Source of the DNA: UBA3871 sp041797745
GTDB taxonomy: Bacteria > Bacillota > Clostridia > Peptostreptococcales > Anaerovoracaceae
DNA: 19,840 nt
Assembly: GCA_041797745.1 (NCBI GenBank)
Contig: JBHBZU010000005.1
Coordinates: 1 to 19,840 of the forward strand
Direction of reading: 5' to 3'
Made by a program: the position numbers and the translations under genes. Under the pieces are notes generated by a model, which was given only the letters and a program-made list of their open reading frames with translations, was not told where the DNA came from and searched no databases. This document shows positions 1-7,561 of the stretch, one piece after another. Within the stretch, counting starts at the first letter, position 1, and the number at the start of each line of letters is the position of its first letter.

Positions 1-297
1 AAGCAGCGGAGCATGCTGCTGTGCTCCGTATACATCCGTCTCACCCAAGTCACCCGAACATATCGCTCTTTTCATAGTGATTTTTATAGCCTTAGCCGGT
101 TTAAACTCTACTATATTTATAATATCGGACGGCTTGATACGATAAAGTTCACAGACAAGTTTCTCATTTATCGCCTTTTTTCTGCAAGCTTCTTCAAAAT
201 CTTCAAAAGTTTTGAACATAATATCAAGTGTCAATTCATACGGTCCTGAATTTTTGCTTCTTATGATGTCGGTTACATCTAATAATTTTGTCGGCAT
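1..297 (-). CDS. DUF4387 domain protein (AtuA-associated), 3' end outside window
   Basis: Ninety-nine codons are open from an ATG at 297 to the window edge without a stop, so the C-terminus is missing. GGAGG lies 8 nt before the ATG; a nearby upstream ATG is out of frame. The protein begins MPTKLLDVTDIIRSKNSGPYELTLDI and has GDLGETDVYGAQQHAPLL near the visible end. Both stretches are typical of DUF4387, a small domain of about 100 residues found as a separate protein next to AtuA/DUF1446 proteins or fused to them, so only a few residues should be lost. It starts 16 bp after the AtuA-like gene and is almost surely translated from the same mRNA. No reaction is known for it; it is presumably a partner subunit of the AtuA-like protein. 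Family assignment is from recalled sequence patterns; function is unknown. Confidence 0.85.
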   Translation of the reverse strand, partial: MPTKLLDVTDIIRSKNSGPYELTLDIMFKTFEDFEEACRKKAINEKLVCELYRIKPSDIINIVEFKPAKAIKITMKRAICSGDLGETDVYGAQQHAPLL

Positions 298-313
298 TTC
301 CCATACCTCCCTG

Positions 314-1675
314 TTAAAGCTCAACATAATCAATTTTAAAATGCTCTGTCGGGTCGTCTACTTCAATCAAGTGGTATATACTGAAATTATACACCTCTCC
401 TGCATGAAAGTCACTGGGAGAATATGGAAACGCCAAATTCCCTGCCGTAGCTCTTCGCCCCTCGTATCCGTAATGCAGCATTGTAGAGCGAGCAGAAGCA
501 CAAATTGTATCAGCTTCTGCCTGTGTTTCGGCAACAGCTTCAATCAATACTCCGATTTCATGAATTCCAGCTATAGTCGGCGTAGGCTCAAGTCCCGCCA
601 TTACACCATCTCTTCCGTATATATTGAAATTCAGGTAATACTTCCTGTTTTCATCTTTAAAGTTATCTGCAACGCGAGCCTTAACACCCTCTACTATCTC
701 ATCAATTTTTTCAATCATAACGGGATCTCTTGCCCCTGCAATAGACACTGTCCTGTAGCCGATACATCTTGCCCCCTCGAGCTTAACGGTGTATGCAGGT
801 GCCTCCACAAATTTGGTGCCGCTTACTCTCACGGTATTTTCCGTTTCTTGTTGAAATTTACAGTCTGTAAGGTCAATATGCCCTCCGGGACCGGGTAAAA
901 TATACGGATTTGTTTTTTCATACAAAGTGTGTGCCGCAATTGACAGTGTCGTGCATTTTCTTATTGGATTCAAAGGCTCCAACCTGAAGTAGTCTTCTCC
1001 TATATATCCGAACATACAGTCCGAACCGCTTCCCGGCGTTGCACAAATCGATGCACATTCAAGGATTTTTCCGATATGAGTAGCCAGCCCCTTATCATAT
1101 CCTGCTCTCACTGCCGCTGCCGAAAAGCAGCAAGGGTCATAAGTTCTTCCTGCCAGTATGACCTCCGCACCTTCGTCCAAAGCTTTTATAAAAGGTTCCT
1201 CTCCCATCTGTCCTACGATTCTTGTAGTGTCTTCAATCATTTCCTCTGTAAGTTCCGGAGCAGGGTTCAAAGGTTTAACTTTCCCTTTTTTCAGGGCCTC
1301 TTTCACTTCATCTTTCGTAAATTCCGCATGGATAAGTGCCAATTTAAACTTCAAGTTGCCCTCTTTGGCAATTTCTCTGACAATCTCTTCGCACCATTTA
1401 AGGTGAGGCTCTGCACCACTTCCGCCTGCCGTACCTATTATTACAGGAATTTTATTTTCAACCCCTGCCTTAATCATTATTTCCAAATCTCTCTTGACTG
1501 CACTTCTGTCTGTAAAAGAAACTCCCGCCCCGAGGTAATAAGGTCCGGGGTCACTGGAACCTGCGTCTGCCGCAATCAAATGAGGGTTCCTTTTCATTCC
1601 TTCTTTAAAGGATTCTTCCGGAAATCCGTATCCCAGTATTGCTGTTGATGATAATATTCTGAATTCTTCTTTCAT
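314..1675 (-). CDS. AtuA/DUF1446 family protein in glutamate-mutase operon
   Basis: 453 residues. The N-terminal AADAGSSDPGPYYLGAG stretch (about 35-51), GTAGGSGAEPHL (about 81-92) and the GRTYDPCCFSAAAVRAG region are typical of the acyclic terpene utilisation AtuA (DUF1446) family. A cysteine-containing segment, ECASICATPGSGSDC, lies near residue 208-222. There is no signal peptide or membrane segment, so it should be cytoplasmic. AtuA was named from the Pseudomonas citronellol/geraniol cluster, but its exact reaction is not established. The gene follows mal after a 91-bp gap, the longest inside the glm operon, and precedes its DUF4387 partner. The position suggests a role in metabolising mesaconate, citramalate or a related branched C5 acid or its CoA ester; that is inference. 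The start is the ATG at 1675; an AAGAAAG stretch just upstream is only a weak ribosome binding site. Confidence 0.88.
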   Translation of the reverse strand: MKEEFRILSSTAILGYGFPEESFKEGMKRNPHLIAADAGSSDPGPYYLGAGVSFTDRSAVKRDLEIMIKAGVENKIPVIIGTAGGSGAEPHLKWCEEIVREIAKEGNLKFKLALIHAEFTKDEVKEALKKGKVKPLNPAPELTEEMIEDTTRIVGQMGEEPFIKALDEGAEVILAGRTYDPCCFSAAAVRAGYDKGLATHIGKILECASICATPGSGSDCMFGYIGEDYFRLEPLNPIRKCTTLSIAAHTLYEKTNPYILPGPGGHIDLTDCKFQQETENTVRVSGTKFVEAPAYTVKLEGARCIGYRTVSIAGARDPVMIEKIDEIVEGVKARVADNFKDENRKYYLNFNIYGRDGVMAGLEPTPTIAGIHEIGVLIEAVAETQAEADTICASARSTMLHYGYEGRRATAGNLAFPYSPSDFHAGEVYNFSIYHLIEVDDPTEHFKIDYVEL

Positions 1676-1709
1676 CTTTCTTACCTATTTTTCTATATTA
1701 AAATTTTAT

Positions 1710-1734
1710 AAGTGCACTTTTCCTATGATATAGT
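1710..1734. promoter_or_regulatory. mal-atuA intergenic motifs: palindrome plus 9-nt operator-like half-site
   Basis: The 91-bp gap between mal and the AtuA-like gene holds a perfect 10-bp palindrome, AAGTGCACTT (1710-1719), and the 9-mer TGATATAGT (1726-1734). The 9-mer is identical to part of the inverted-repeat arm at the glmS promoter (6334-6342). No convincing -35/-10 pair or terminator was found here. It may be a secondary regulator contact or chance, since AT-rich 9-mers recur easily. Confidence 0.3.
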
Positions 1735-1766
1735 TTTCTCTTTGTAATGCACATTTTGTATAATGC

Positions 1767-3014
1767 TTATTTTCTCAGAGCCTTGCGTAATGCCAGTATT
1801 CTCTGCATTTCATTGAAAACTATCATGTATCCCTCATCTACTCCCATGCCCGGTTTCGCTAAAATCTGAACAGGTTGAACAGCCATAGCTATGTTCACGC
1901 ATACTTGTGCCGACCTGTCCGTCTCATTGCAAGTTCCGCCCTGATATGCTCCGATTCCTTTTCCCTTGCAATACAGCACCGCCTCAATAATATTGTTTAC
2001 GCCGCCCAAATCGGGGGTTTTAATCTGAACCATATGACCCGCTTTGTTGTCGGCAAAGTATTTTATGTCATCCAAAGTATTACACCATTCATCTGCCACA
2101 AGCTCGGCTGAGATACCCTTTTCATCAATTTTTTCTGTAAGCTTTTTCAATGCAAGCATCTGTCCTTCTCTGTCTTCTACATCCATAGGGCCTTCGATTC
2201 TCAAAGCAAAGGGTTTCGCCGTTTCTGCCAGTTTGCCTATATAGTTTGCCATTTCCTCGTAGTTGTCATTGCCGAAAGCAGCTCCTATGGTTCCGTACAC
2301 GTCTATATGCAAAATCGGATTGTAAGTTTCATCTATACGTAATTCCAAAATTCTCTTTCTGAGCCATGCTACATATTCTATAAGAAATTTCCCGTCCCTG
2401 CCTAATTTTGTGTCCACATTGTTTATAAGAGCATGAGGTAATATCTGAGCCCTTTTCATAATCATTTTATCGGCATTTTCATAGCGATTGTCACCGGACT
2501 GAGTAAAAATCGGTATCATCTTTTCGCTTACTGCACAACCGTATTCATCTGCCACTACATCACACATCAATCTTTTTGTTGCCTTTGCCACTCCATCGAG
2601 TATGGCTTGTGTCACGCCGTATCTTATGGCGGTGTGAAGTCTTTTGCCTTCTACTTCCATTTTATCCACTTTTTCTGCAAGGGTCTTAAAGGACTTCGCC
2701 TCTGCTCCGACCAGTACAGGCTTTATGTGCTTTTCAATAACCGGAATAAAATCTTTTGCAAGAAACAAAGGATCTCTTCCTCCTGCACCGCTGTATTGTA
2801 CGGCAGCACAATCCCCATATGCCACCTGCCCGTCTTCAAGTATCAGCATTACAGATATGGATTCTCCCGCCTGTCTGACCGATGTAAAGCCCTCTGTCAC
2901 AGGTCGCCCCTCATAAGCAGCTCCATTTGCTTTCGCCCCCGTCTTTATTGCCCTTTGGTCGTCAAAATAAAATCCTGTACGCCCCGCTGAACAAACTACA
3001 TCCACAATTTTCAT
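1767..3014 (-). CDS. mal: Methylaspartate ammonia-lyase
   Basis: 415 residues, against 413 for the Clostridium tetanomorphum enzyme. It removes ammonia from (2S,3S)-3-methylaspartate to give mesaconate, the second step of the methylaspartate pathway of glutamate fermentation, in the cytoplasm. It is an enolase-superfamily TIM-barrel protein. Known catalytic and metal residues are in place: His194 (ILPHALIN), Asp238 (LHIDVY), Glu274 (RIEGP), Asp308 (VADEW) and the base Lys332 (QIKTPDLGG). The last three are shifted by one from the C. tetanomorphum numbering (273, 307, 331), consistent with a one-residue insertion. The ATG is preceded by AAGGAGG, 6 nt upstream, and lies 15 bp after the glmE stop codon, so translation from the glm mRNA is expected. 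A complete, apparently active enzyme. Confidence 0.97.
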   Translation of the reverse strand: MKIVDVVCSAGRTGFYFDDQRAIKTGAKANGAAYEGRPVTEGFTSVRQAGESISVMLILEDGQVAYGDCAAVQYSGAGGRDPLFLAKDFIPVIEKHIKPVLVGAEAKSFKTLAEKVDKMEVEGKRLHTAIRYGVTQAILDGVAKATKRLMCDVVADEYGCAVSEKMIPIFTQSGDNRYENADKMIMKRAQILPHALINNVDTKLGRDGKFLIEYVAWLRKRILELRIDETYNPILHIDVYGTIGAAFGNDNYEEMANYIGKLAETAKPFALRIEGPMDVEDREGQMLALKKLTEKIDEKGISAELVADEWCNTLDDIKYFADNKAGHMVQIKTPDLGGVNNIIEAVLYCKGKGIGAYQGGTCNETDRSAQVCVNIAMAVQPVQILAKPGMGVDEGYMIVFNEMQRILALRKALRK

Positions 3015-3029
3015 ATCGGTCCTCCTTAA

Positions 3030-4481
3030 CTAACCTCTCGGTCTGCCTACTAAAGTTCCCTTGCTGATAGCATATACGTCATCTATAACCATTTGGAAAG
3101 AAGCATCTCTTTTTTCATACTTTGCTCTCTCTTCTATTTTCTCCCTATGAAATTCCAAAATCTCTTTTGTAAAAGGTGCTCCTCCTACATCGAGAATCCT
3201 GATTGCTCCGTCATTGTCACGAGCGGGCAAAAGCTTTCCTGCCGTATGTTTGCTGGGTGCAAAAGGTATATCGAGTACCCCCGCCTGAAATGCCCTTACT
3301 GTACCGACTGCCAGATCACCTTCGCCAAGCTCCACACACTTGTCCAATATACTCCTTGTCTCAGCTCCAATCATATCCTTTTCCATTCTCACCTTATCAG
3401 TATCCAAGGTTTGGTCTGTCAACATGGATATAACTTGTTTTGTACACCTGAGTCCTTGTGCATTTGCATCCATAGTCGGCACACCCATCGCCTCATGGGG
3501 AGTTTTCACTATGACCTTAGTTGCCTTTGCCAATGCCGCAACAGCACTTCCCCATGAGATAACACCGAATGCCTTTGCTTCGTCTTGAGGAAAGCTTCCC
3601 ATCCATTGATGAAGAACTGTAGTTACGACCACATCTTCATAGCCGTACTTTCTAAGATATTCTTCTGTCAATACCCCAAGAACTTGTATAGCCGCTACAT
3701 CTTGTTCCAAGTTCCCGCACTGTCCGTATCCTACTGTGATATTCTTAACTCCCTGCTCCGCTGCCAGCAAGGCCTCTATAACTGCTACACTATGTGAAAT
3801 GCAAGGTGGCACCAAAGTGCCTGTCAACGGTCCGTATGGTTCTCTGTTTATAGGTGCTCCCGCTTCTTCGTATATTCCTGTCAATCTGTCTACATACTGC
3901 CAGTCTCTGATTGTCTGCTCCAAGCTGACATTTTTTGCATAAGGAATATTATACGAAATACCTCCTCCCTCATAGCTTGTAAAGCCTGCCGCATATGTGA
4001 TTTCTGTCAGAAGTCTTGCATCCGGTGTACCGTGTCTGACCTGTACCGGTGTATTTAATTCCTGTATTATCTTCCTGCATCCTGACACTCCGTGATTTAC
4101 GGCAGGGAATCCGTTTAGCAGGGATTTGTTTTCTTTAATCGATTCGACGATGCCTTTTTGAGCATCTTCATATCTGTTCTGTCTTGTATAGCTGTCTATT
4201 GTAGTCGGCAGCAAGTCTGCTTCACCGCTATCCTGCAAATATTTCAATAATTTTATATGGTCATCTATCAATGCCACTCCGGCTCTCGGCTGCACAAGAG
4301 TTTTTCTTTCGTTTTTTGCCTTTGTCAATTTCTTTGAAAAAACTTTATGCTCCGGCAGGCTCAGATGAAAATCGATGCCTTCCTGCAATTCCACATCTTT
4401 TCCTGTATACCATTGTTCAAGGATTTCTTTTCGGATTGCCTGAAATTCGTCATTTGAAAGCCTTTTGTTTTTAAATTCCAT
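3030..4481 (-). CDS. glmE: Glutamate mutase epsilon subunit (methylaspartate mutase E)
   Basis: 483 residues, the same length as GlmE of Clostridium cochlearium. It is the large catalytic subunit that, with GlmS and adenosylcobalamin, rearranges L-glutamate to (2S,3S)-3-methylaspartate. The substrate residues known from the C. cochlearium structure occur at the same numbers: Arg66 (VQPRAG), Arg100 (DSYTRQ), Arg149 (QVRHGTPD) and Glu171 (SYEGGG). It should be soluble and form an E2S2 complex that holds two cofactors. The start ATG overlaps the end of glmL by 11 bp and is preceded by AAGGAG, indicating translational coupling. The gene is intact, and the order S-L-E-mal follows the classical clostridial cluster. 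Confidence 0.97.
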   Translation of the reverse strand: MEFKNKRLSNDEFQAIRKEILEQWYTGKDVELQEGIDFHLSLPEHKVFSKKLTKAKNERKTLVQPRAGVALIDDHIKLLKYLQDSGEADLLPTTIDSYTRQNRYEDAQKGIVESIKENKSLLNGFPAVNHGVSGCRKIIQELNTPVQVRHGTPDARLLTEITYAAGFTSYEGGGISYNIPYAKNVSLEQTIRDWQYVDRLTGIYEEAGAPINREPYGPLTGTLVPPCISHSVAVIEALLAAEQGVKNITVGYGQCGNLEQDVAAIQVLGVLTEEYLRKYGYEDVVVTTVLHQWMGSFPQDEAKAFGVISWGSAVAALAKATKVIVKTPHEAMGVPTMDANAQGLRCTKQVISMLTDQTLDTDKVRMEKDMIGAETRSILDKCVELGEGDLAVGTVRAFQAGVLDIPFAPSKHTAGKLLPARDNDGAIRILDVGGAPFTKEILEFHREKIEERAKYEKRDASFQMVIDDVYAISKGTLVGRPRG

Positions 4482-5862
4482 AATGTACTAACTCCTTTTT
4501 CATGATTCTAAGTGCTATATCAGGATAATGCTCCGAAAGTACTCCCATAGCAGCCAAAATATATTTTCTGTCGACCCACAGATGTGTGCATTTCGGCCTT
4601 AGTGAGCTTTGCTCCGTTTTATTAAAACAGGCAAATTTTGACATTTTATCTGTATTTTTTGAATTTATCAATGCTCCGCCGGTAAATATCAGTTGTTCTA
4701 TTGTGCGTAAATCTTTGCCCTCCTGAAGGAATGCTATTCCGCAAGGAGTATAGGTTTCTTCTATGGTTCCCGCATGCCTTTTAGCCGCGGTTTCCACTGC
4801 CACGCACGCAATAGCATAATCTATTTTCTCTTCCTCTTCGTCTTTAGGAATTGAATCTTTTCTGTTCTTAAATCTGTTTATGATTTCTTTCGTTTTTTCT
4901 TCGCTTAAATCTGCAAGAGTTCTCAATCGCTCCATAGAAGAAGCTTCTATAATTCCGTCTATGCCGTACCTCATGCCTATGTCACCTTCTACAGTTCTTT
5001 TGACGTAAGGCTCGGGAAGTCCTTTATATACTACGTTCAGTTCTTTAGGTTCTCCGTTTCCGACAGAATATACGTCTGTAGTGGCACCGCCCACATCTAC
5101 CGCAAACAGTTCCCCTATGCCGTTTTCTTTTTCCGTGCCTTTTGCCAAAAGCTCCATCGCTTTCATCATAGCCGACGGTGTAGGCATCAGTATTCCCGAG
5201 ATCAGTCCCGTCGCTTTAGATAAACCTTTTGCTTTTATTATTCTGTCTAAAAAAATTTCTCTTATTTTTTCCTGTGTCGGAAGAATATTCAATTCCCCAA
5301 ATTTCGGCATTACATTTTCCGTAACAAAGACATTTTTATTTTTCAAAAGCCGCTCGCACTTCCGTGCTGCCGTTCTGTTGCCTGCTATTATGATTGGGCA
5401 GTTAAGTTTTGATGTGCCCAGAAGCTTTGCATTATGAAGAATGCATTGGCTGTTCCCTCCGTCGGTTCCTCCTGCCAATAGAAAAATTTCAGGATTTGTT
5501 TCCTCTATTTCTTCTATATCATCTTCATTCATCTCATAGGAGTATACCTTTATGAGTTTGGCTCCTGCACCGAGGCAGGCACGTCCTGCAGCCTCCGCCG
5601 TCAATTCGGGTACGAGTCCGCTTGCCATCATACGAAGACCTCCTGCTGCCGATGAACACGCAAATTGGTGCTTAAATTTTATATCAGGCTTTTTAATGCT
5701 TTCTTTCAATTTGCTGACAGCCTCTTCCAATCCCTGAGTGATGTCTGTTTTTGCCGTTGTAAATGCCGATGCCGTTCCCAACAGCTTTTCGTTGTCTAAA
5801 TCCACTGCCGTTACCTTTGTATATGTACTTCCAAAGTCTATCAGCAACCCATAGGTACCCAT
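4471..5862 (-). CDS. glmL: Glutamate mutase reactivating chaperone GlmL (MutL)
   Basis: 463 residues with an actin/Hsp70-type ATPase fold. The first phosphate loop is IDFGSTYTK (8-16), there is a glycine-rich LLAGGTDGGN (128-137), and the second phosphate motif is DVGGATTD (256-263). Members of this family are encoded between the S and E subunits of glutamate mutase and are thought to exchange damaged cobalamin for intact cofactor using ATP, like the diol dehydratase reactivases. The ATG directly abuts the glmS stop codon (TAA followed at once by ATG). The nearest Shine-Dalgarno-like AAAGGA lies inside glmS about 13 nt upstream, so coupling to glmS translation is likely. It is unrelated to the DNA mismatch repair protein MutL, although databases sometimes use that name. 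Confidence 0.95.
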   Translation of the reverse strand: MGTYGLLIDFGSTYTKVTAVDLDNEKLLGTASAFTTAKTDITQGLEEAVSKLKESIKKPDIKFKHQFACSSAAGGLRMMASGLVPELTAEAAGRACLGAGAKLIKVYSYEMNEDDIEEIEETNPEIFLLAGGTDGGNSQCILHNAKLLGTSKLNCPIIIAGNRTAARKCERLLKNKNVFVTENVMPKFGELNILPTQEKIREIFLDRIIKAKGLSKATGLISGILMPTPSAMMKAMELLAKGTEKENGIGELFAVDVGGATTDVYSVGNGEPKELNVVYKGLPEPYVKRTVEGDIGMRYGIDGIIEASSMERLRTLADLSEEKTKEIINRFKNRKDSIPKDEEEEKIDYAIACVAVETAAKRHAGTIEETYTPCGIAFLQEGKDLRTIEQLIFTGGALINSKNTDKMSKFACFNKTEQSSLRPKCTHLWVDRKYILAAMGVLSEHYPDIALRIMKKELVHYGI

Positions 5863-6273
5863 TTAACACTTTAAATCCTTTCTCAAGAAATTCACTGTAA
5901 CCATCGGATCTGTTCCCGGCGGAAATGCCCTGTCAAAGCCCATTTTTATAAAGCGTTCTTCCACTTCTCCGAAAGGTTGTTTTCCGACAACTATATTTCC
6001 GCCTACATAGAGAAGAATGTCTTTAAGTCCTGCTTCATCGCATTTTTCCCGAAGTCCTCTGCAATCCAATTCTCCATGCCCGTACAGTGAAGAAACCACT
6101 ATGGCATCCGCATTTGATTCTATGGCTGCTGCTATATACTCCTCTTGTGAGACCATGACGCCCAAGTTTATAACTTCAAACCCTTCGTCGCTAAAAACCT
6201 TGTCCAGAATCTTATTTCCTACTGCGTGTACATCTGCACCGATTACACCGATAACCAACTTTTTCTTTTCCAT
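5863..6273 (-). CDS. glmS: Glutamate mutase sigma subunit, B12-binding (methylaspartate mutase S)
   Basis: 136 residues from MEKKKLVIGVIGADVHAVG, matching the usual length of about 137. The cobalamin motif is complete: Asp14-x-His16-x-x-Gly19 (the base-off His16 that replaces dimethylbenzimidazole as cobalt ligand), Ser-x-Leu (VVSSLYG) and Gly-Gly (YVGGNI). It forms the Rossmann-like cofactor half of glutamate mutase with GlmE. The frame stays open to 6429, but the ATG at 6273 has an AAAGGAG six nt upstream and gives the family N-terminus; an upstream start would lie beyond the predicted transcription start. It is the first gene of the operon, about 45 nt after that start point. The symbol also denotes glucosamine-6-phosphate synthase in other contexts; this protein is unrelated. 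Confidence 0.96.
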   Translation of the reverse strand: MEKKKLVIGVIGADVHAVGNKILDKVFSDEGFEVINLGVMVSQEEYIAAAIESNADAIVVSSLYGHGELDCRGLREKCDEAGLKDILLYVGGNIVVGKQPFGEVEERFIKMGFDRAFPPGTDPMVTVNFLRKDLKC

Positions 6274-6307
6274 TTCAGTCTCCTTTTCGCAGGAACAGAA
6301 TAAATAA

Positions 6308-6348
6308 ATATGTACTATATCATTACTATATATTGATATAGTACATAT
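6308..6348. promoter_or_regulatory. Operator-like inverted repeat over glmS promoter
   Basis: A perfect 15-bp inverted repeat, ATATGTACTATATCA (6308-6322) and its complement (6334-6348), is separated by 11 bp. Inside it the 8-mer TACTATAT occurs three times: at 6313-6320 and 6324-6331 in the same direction 11 bp apart, about one helical turn, and inverted at 6336-6343. The repeat covers the spacer and -10 of the glmS promoter. This fits a repressor or inducer-dependent switch. The obvious candidate is the GntR protein encoded about 160 bp away; that link is inference. Confidence 0.72.
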
Positions 6349-6353
6349 GTCAA
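6325..6353 (-). promoter_or_regulatory. Sigma-A-type promoter of the glm operon
   Basis: On the minus strand, TTGACA (6353-6348) is followed by a 17-bp spacer and TATAGT (6330-6325), close to the housekeeping consensus. The predicted start is near 6318, leaving a leader of about 45 nt before glmS. No cobalamin riboswitch could fit in that leader. The promoter is embedded in the inverted repeat described separately, implying repression or control by DNA binding. Confidence 0.75.
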
Positions 6354-6460
6354 GCTTCGCCGATTTTTCATTTTGCTTTTTGTACTTTCCTGCCGTCGTA
6401 TCATTTAAAAGTACTTTCCCTCTCAACAAGTATTTCTACTTCCGATGGGGTTTTCACTTC

Positions 6461-6492
6461 ACAAAAAAAGCAACCTTATTCACGGTTGCTTT
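6461..6492 (-). terminator. Rho-independent terminator after the GntR gene
   Basis: A 9-bp stem, AAAGCAACC (6467-6475) with GGTTGCTTT (6484-6492) and an 8-nt loop, is followed on the minus strand by a run of T. It begins 15 bp after the GntR stop codon. It should end operon 1 and insulate it from the glmS promoter just beyond. Confidence 0.85.
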
Positions 6493-6506
6493 GCTCACAT
6501 ACTTTT

Positions 6507-7484
6507 TTATTTTCTCTCTCGTACCCTGTCAATACGATTTTGCAGGTACAGCATCGATCCTCTGTCCACCTGATACTCATATACTATAATCTGCTTCTTC
6601 TTTGAAAATTCTCTGATGATTCGTTCTTCATTGCTGCTGCAAAAAGTTAAATATCTTGGAGGAACGATTACCACATCTGTTTCCTGCGGTATTATGAACC
6701 TTTCTTCGGTACCGCCGAATTTAAGGCTGTCAATTATACGGAAAGTATTATTTAAAGACATGCAGCCGTCCGAGACAATTTCCGCAAATCTTCTGCTGGC
6801 AGTTATTATGCAAATGTTTGTATGCTCAGGCAGCTTGGCTATATCAACTATAGTCTTTTGGGCAGGAGACAGAACTACAGCCACAGCCTTTTCCTGTTCC
6901 TTCAGCATGTGTAAAACCTGAGGCATATGAGTATGAGTAGTTACAACTATATCCACTTCGTCGCCCAAAGATACCGGATTCTTAGTTATATCGTCTAATA
7001 ACAATCTATATACTTCCACCGAGTGATTCTTTTCGATTTGCCAAGTCATAATACTCAAAGCTTCGGGATTGCAATCAATAACCGTAATTTTAACTTGCTG
7101 CATTGCCGTGCCGTCCCACTGAGTCATTTTCAATTTGAAATATATTTCGATTTCATTCAGCGAAAAATTTAAGCCGTGAAGTTTTTCAATCATATGGTCA
7201 ATTATGTCCATAGCCTGATCTTTCCTCGACAACATCGGTTTTTCTTCCTCAAAAGCAATGAAAGTCCCCCTGCCCTGTCGCATATCTATAATTCCCTCTT
7301 TGTGAAGTTCTTCATAAGCATGCTTTACAGTGCCTTTCGCTAAGTTTAATTCTTCCGCCAACTCCCTTACAGTAGGAAGCTTGTCTCCCTGTTGCAGCTT
7401 ACCCTCAGCAATATTTCTTTTAATCTCCGACTCTATTTGCCTGTAAATCGATGTTTTGTTTTCAAAATCAAGTGTTATGTTCAT
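6507..7484 (-). CDS. GntR-family transcriptional regulator with large C-terminal domain
   Basis: 325 residues. Residues 12-77 (SIYRQIESEIKRNIAEGKLQQGDKL through DMRQGRGTFI) are a clear GntR winged helix-turn-helix, with LPTVRELAEELNLAKGTVKHAYEEL as recognition region. After a linker, about 235 residues form an alternating strand/helix domain (for example VKITVIDCNPEAL, VDIVVTTHTHM, TNICIITASRRFAEI) that I read as an effector-sensing or Rossmann/periplasmic-binding-like fold; it is not an aminotransferase (MocR) domain by eye. The effector is unknown; glutamate or a pathway acid would be reasonable. The gene follows the fumarase beta gene by 77 bp with no strong promoter seen, and ends at a terminator facing the glm promoter. 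Likely role: control of the glm operon through the inverted repeat. The ribosome binding site is weak (AAAAGAG). Confidence 0.85.
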   Translation of the reverse strand: MNITLDFENKTSIYRQIESEIKRNIAEGKLQQGDKLPTVRELAEELNLAKGTVKHAYEELHKEGIIDMRQGRGTFIAFEEEKPMLSRKDQAMDIIDHMIEKLHGLNFSLNEIEIYFKLKMTQWDGTAMQQVKITVIDCNPEALSIMTWQIEKNHSVEVYRLLLDDITKNPVSLGDEVDIVVTTHTHMPQVLHMLKEQEKAVAVVLSPAQKTIVDIAKLPEHTNICIITASRRFAEIVSDGCMSLNNTFRIIDSLKFGGTEERFIIPQETDVVIVPPRYLTFCSSNEERIIREFSKKKQIIVYEYQVDRGSMLYLQNRIDRVRERK

Positions 7485-7561
7485 AATTCACTCTTTTCCC
7501 GTATCTTTCTTTTCCGTGGTTTGACTTGTATTGCGGTTTTCTTTCCTTCCATCGTTTATGA

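Noticed and set aside
1..15. 15-nt identity (reverse complement) between the left edge and 16S rRNA at 17445-17459
   Set aside because: The segment encodes QHAPLL of the conserved DUF4387 motif; one 15-mer match in a 20-kb window is within chance.
212..898. Plus-strand frame of 228 codons opposite the AtuA-like gene, and similar frames opposite mal, glmE, glmL and hydro-lyase genes
   Set aside because: They are antisense shadows of well-supported family members, without ribosome binding sites or recognisable domains.
6274..6317. Search for a cobalamin riboswitch before the B12-dependent glm genes
   Set aside because: The leader is only about 45 nt and has no B12-box-like sequence; control appears to be by DNA binding instead.
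6274..6429. 52-codon N-terminal extension of the glmS frame
   Set aside because: The extension runs through the predicted promoter and operator, has no ribosome binding site, and the ATG at 6273 gives the family-standard N-terminus with a good site.
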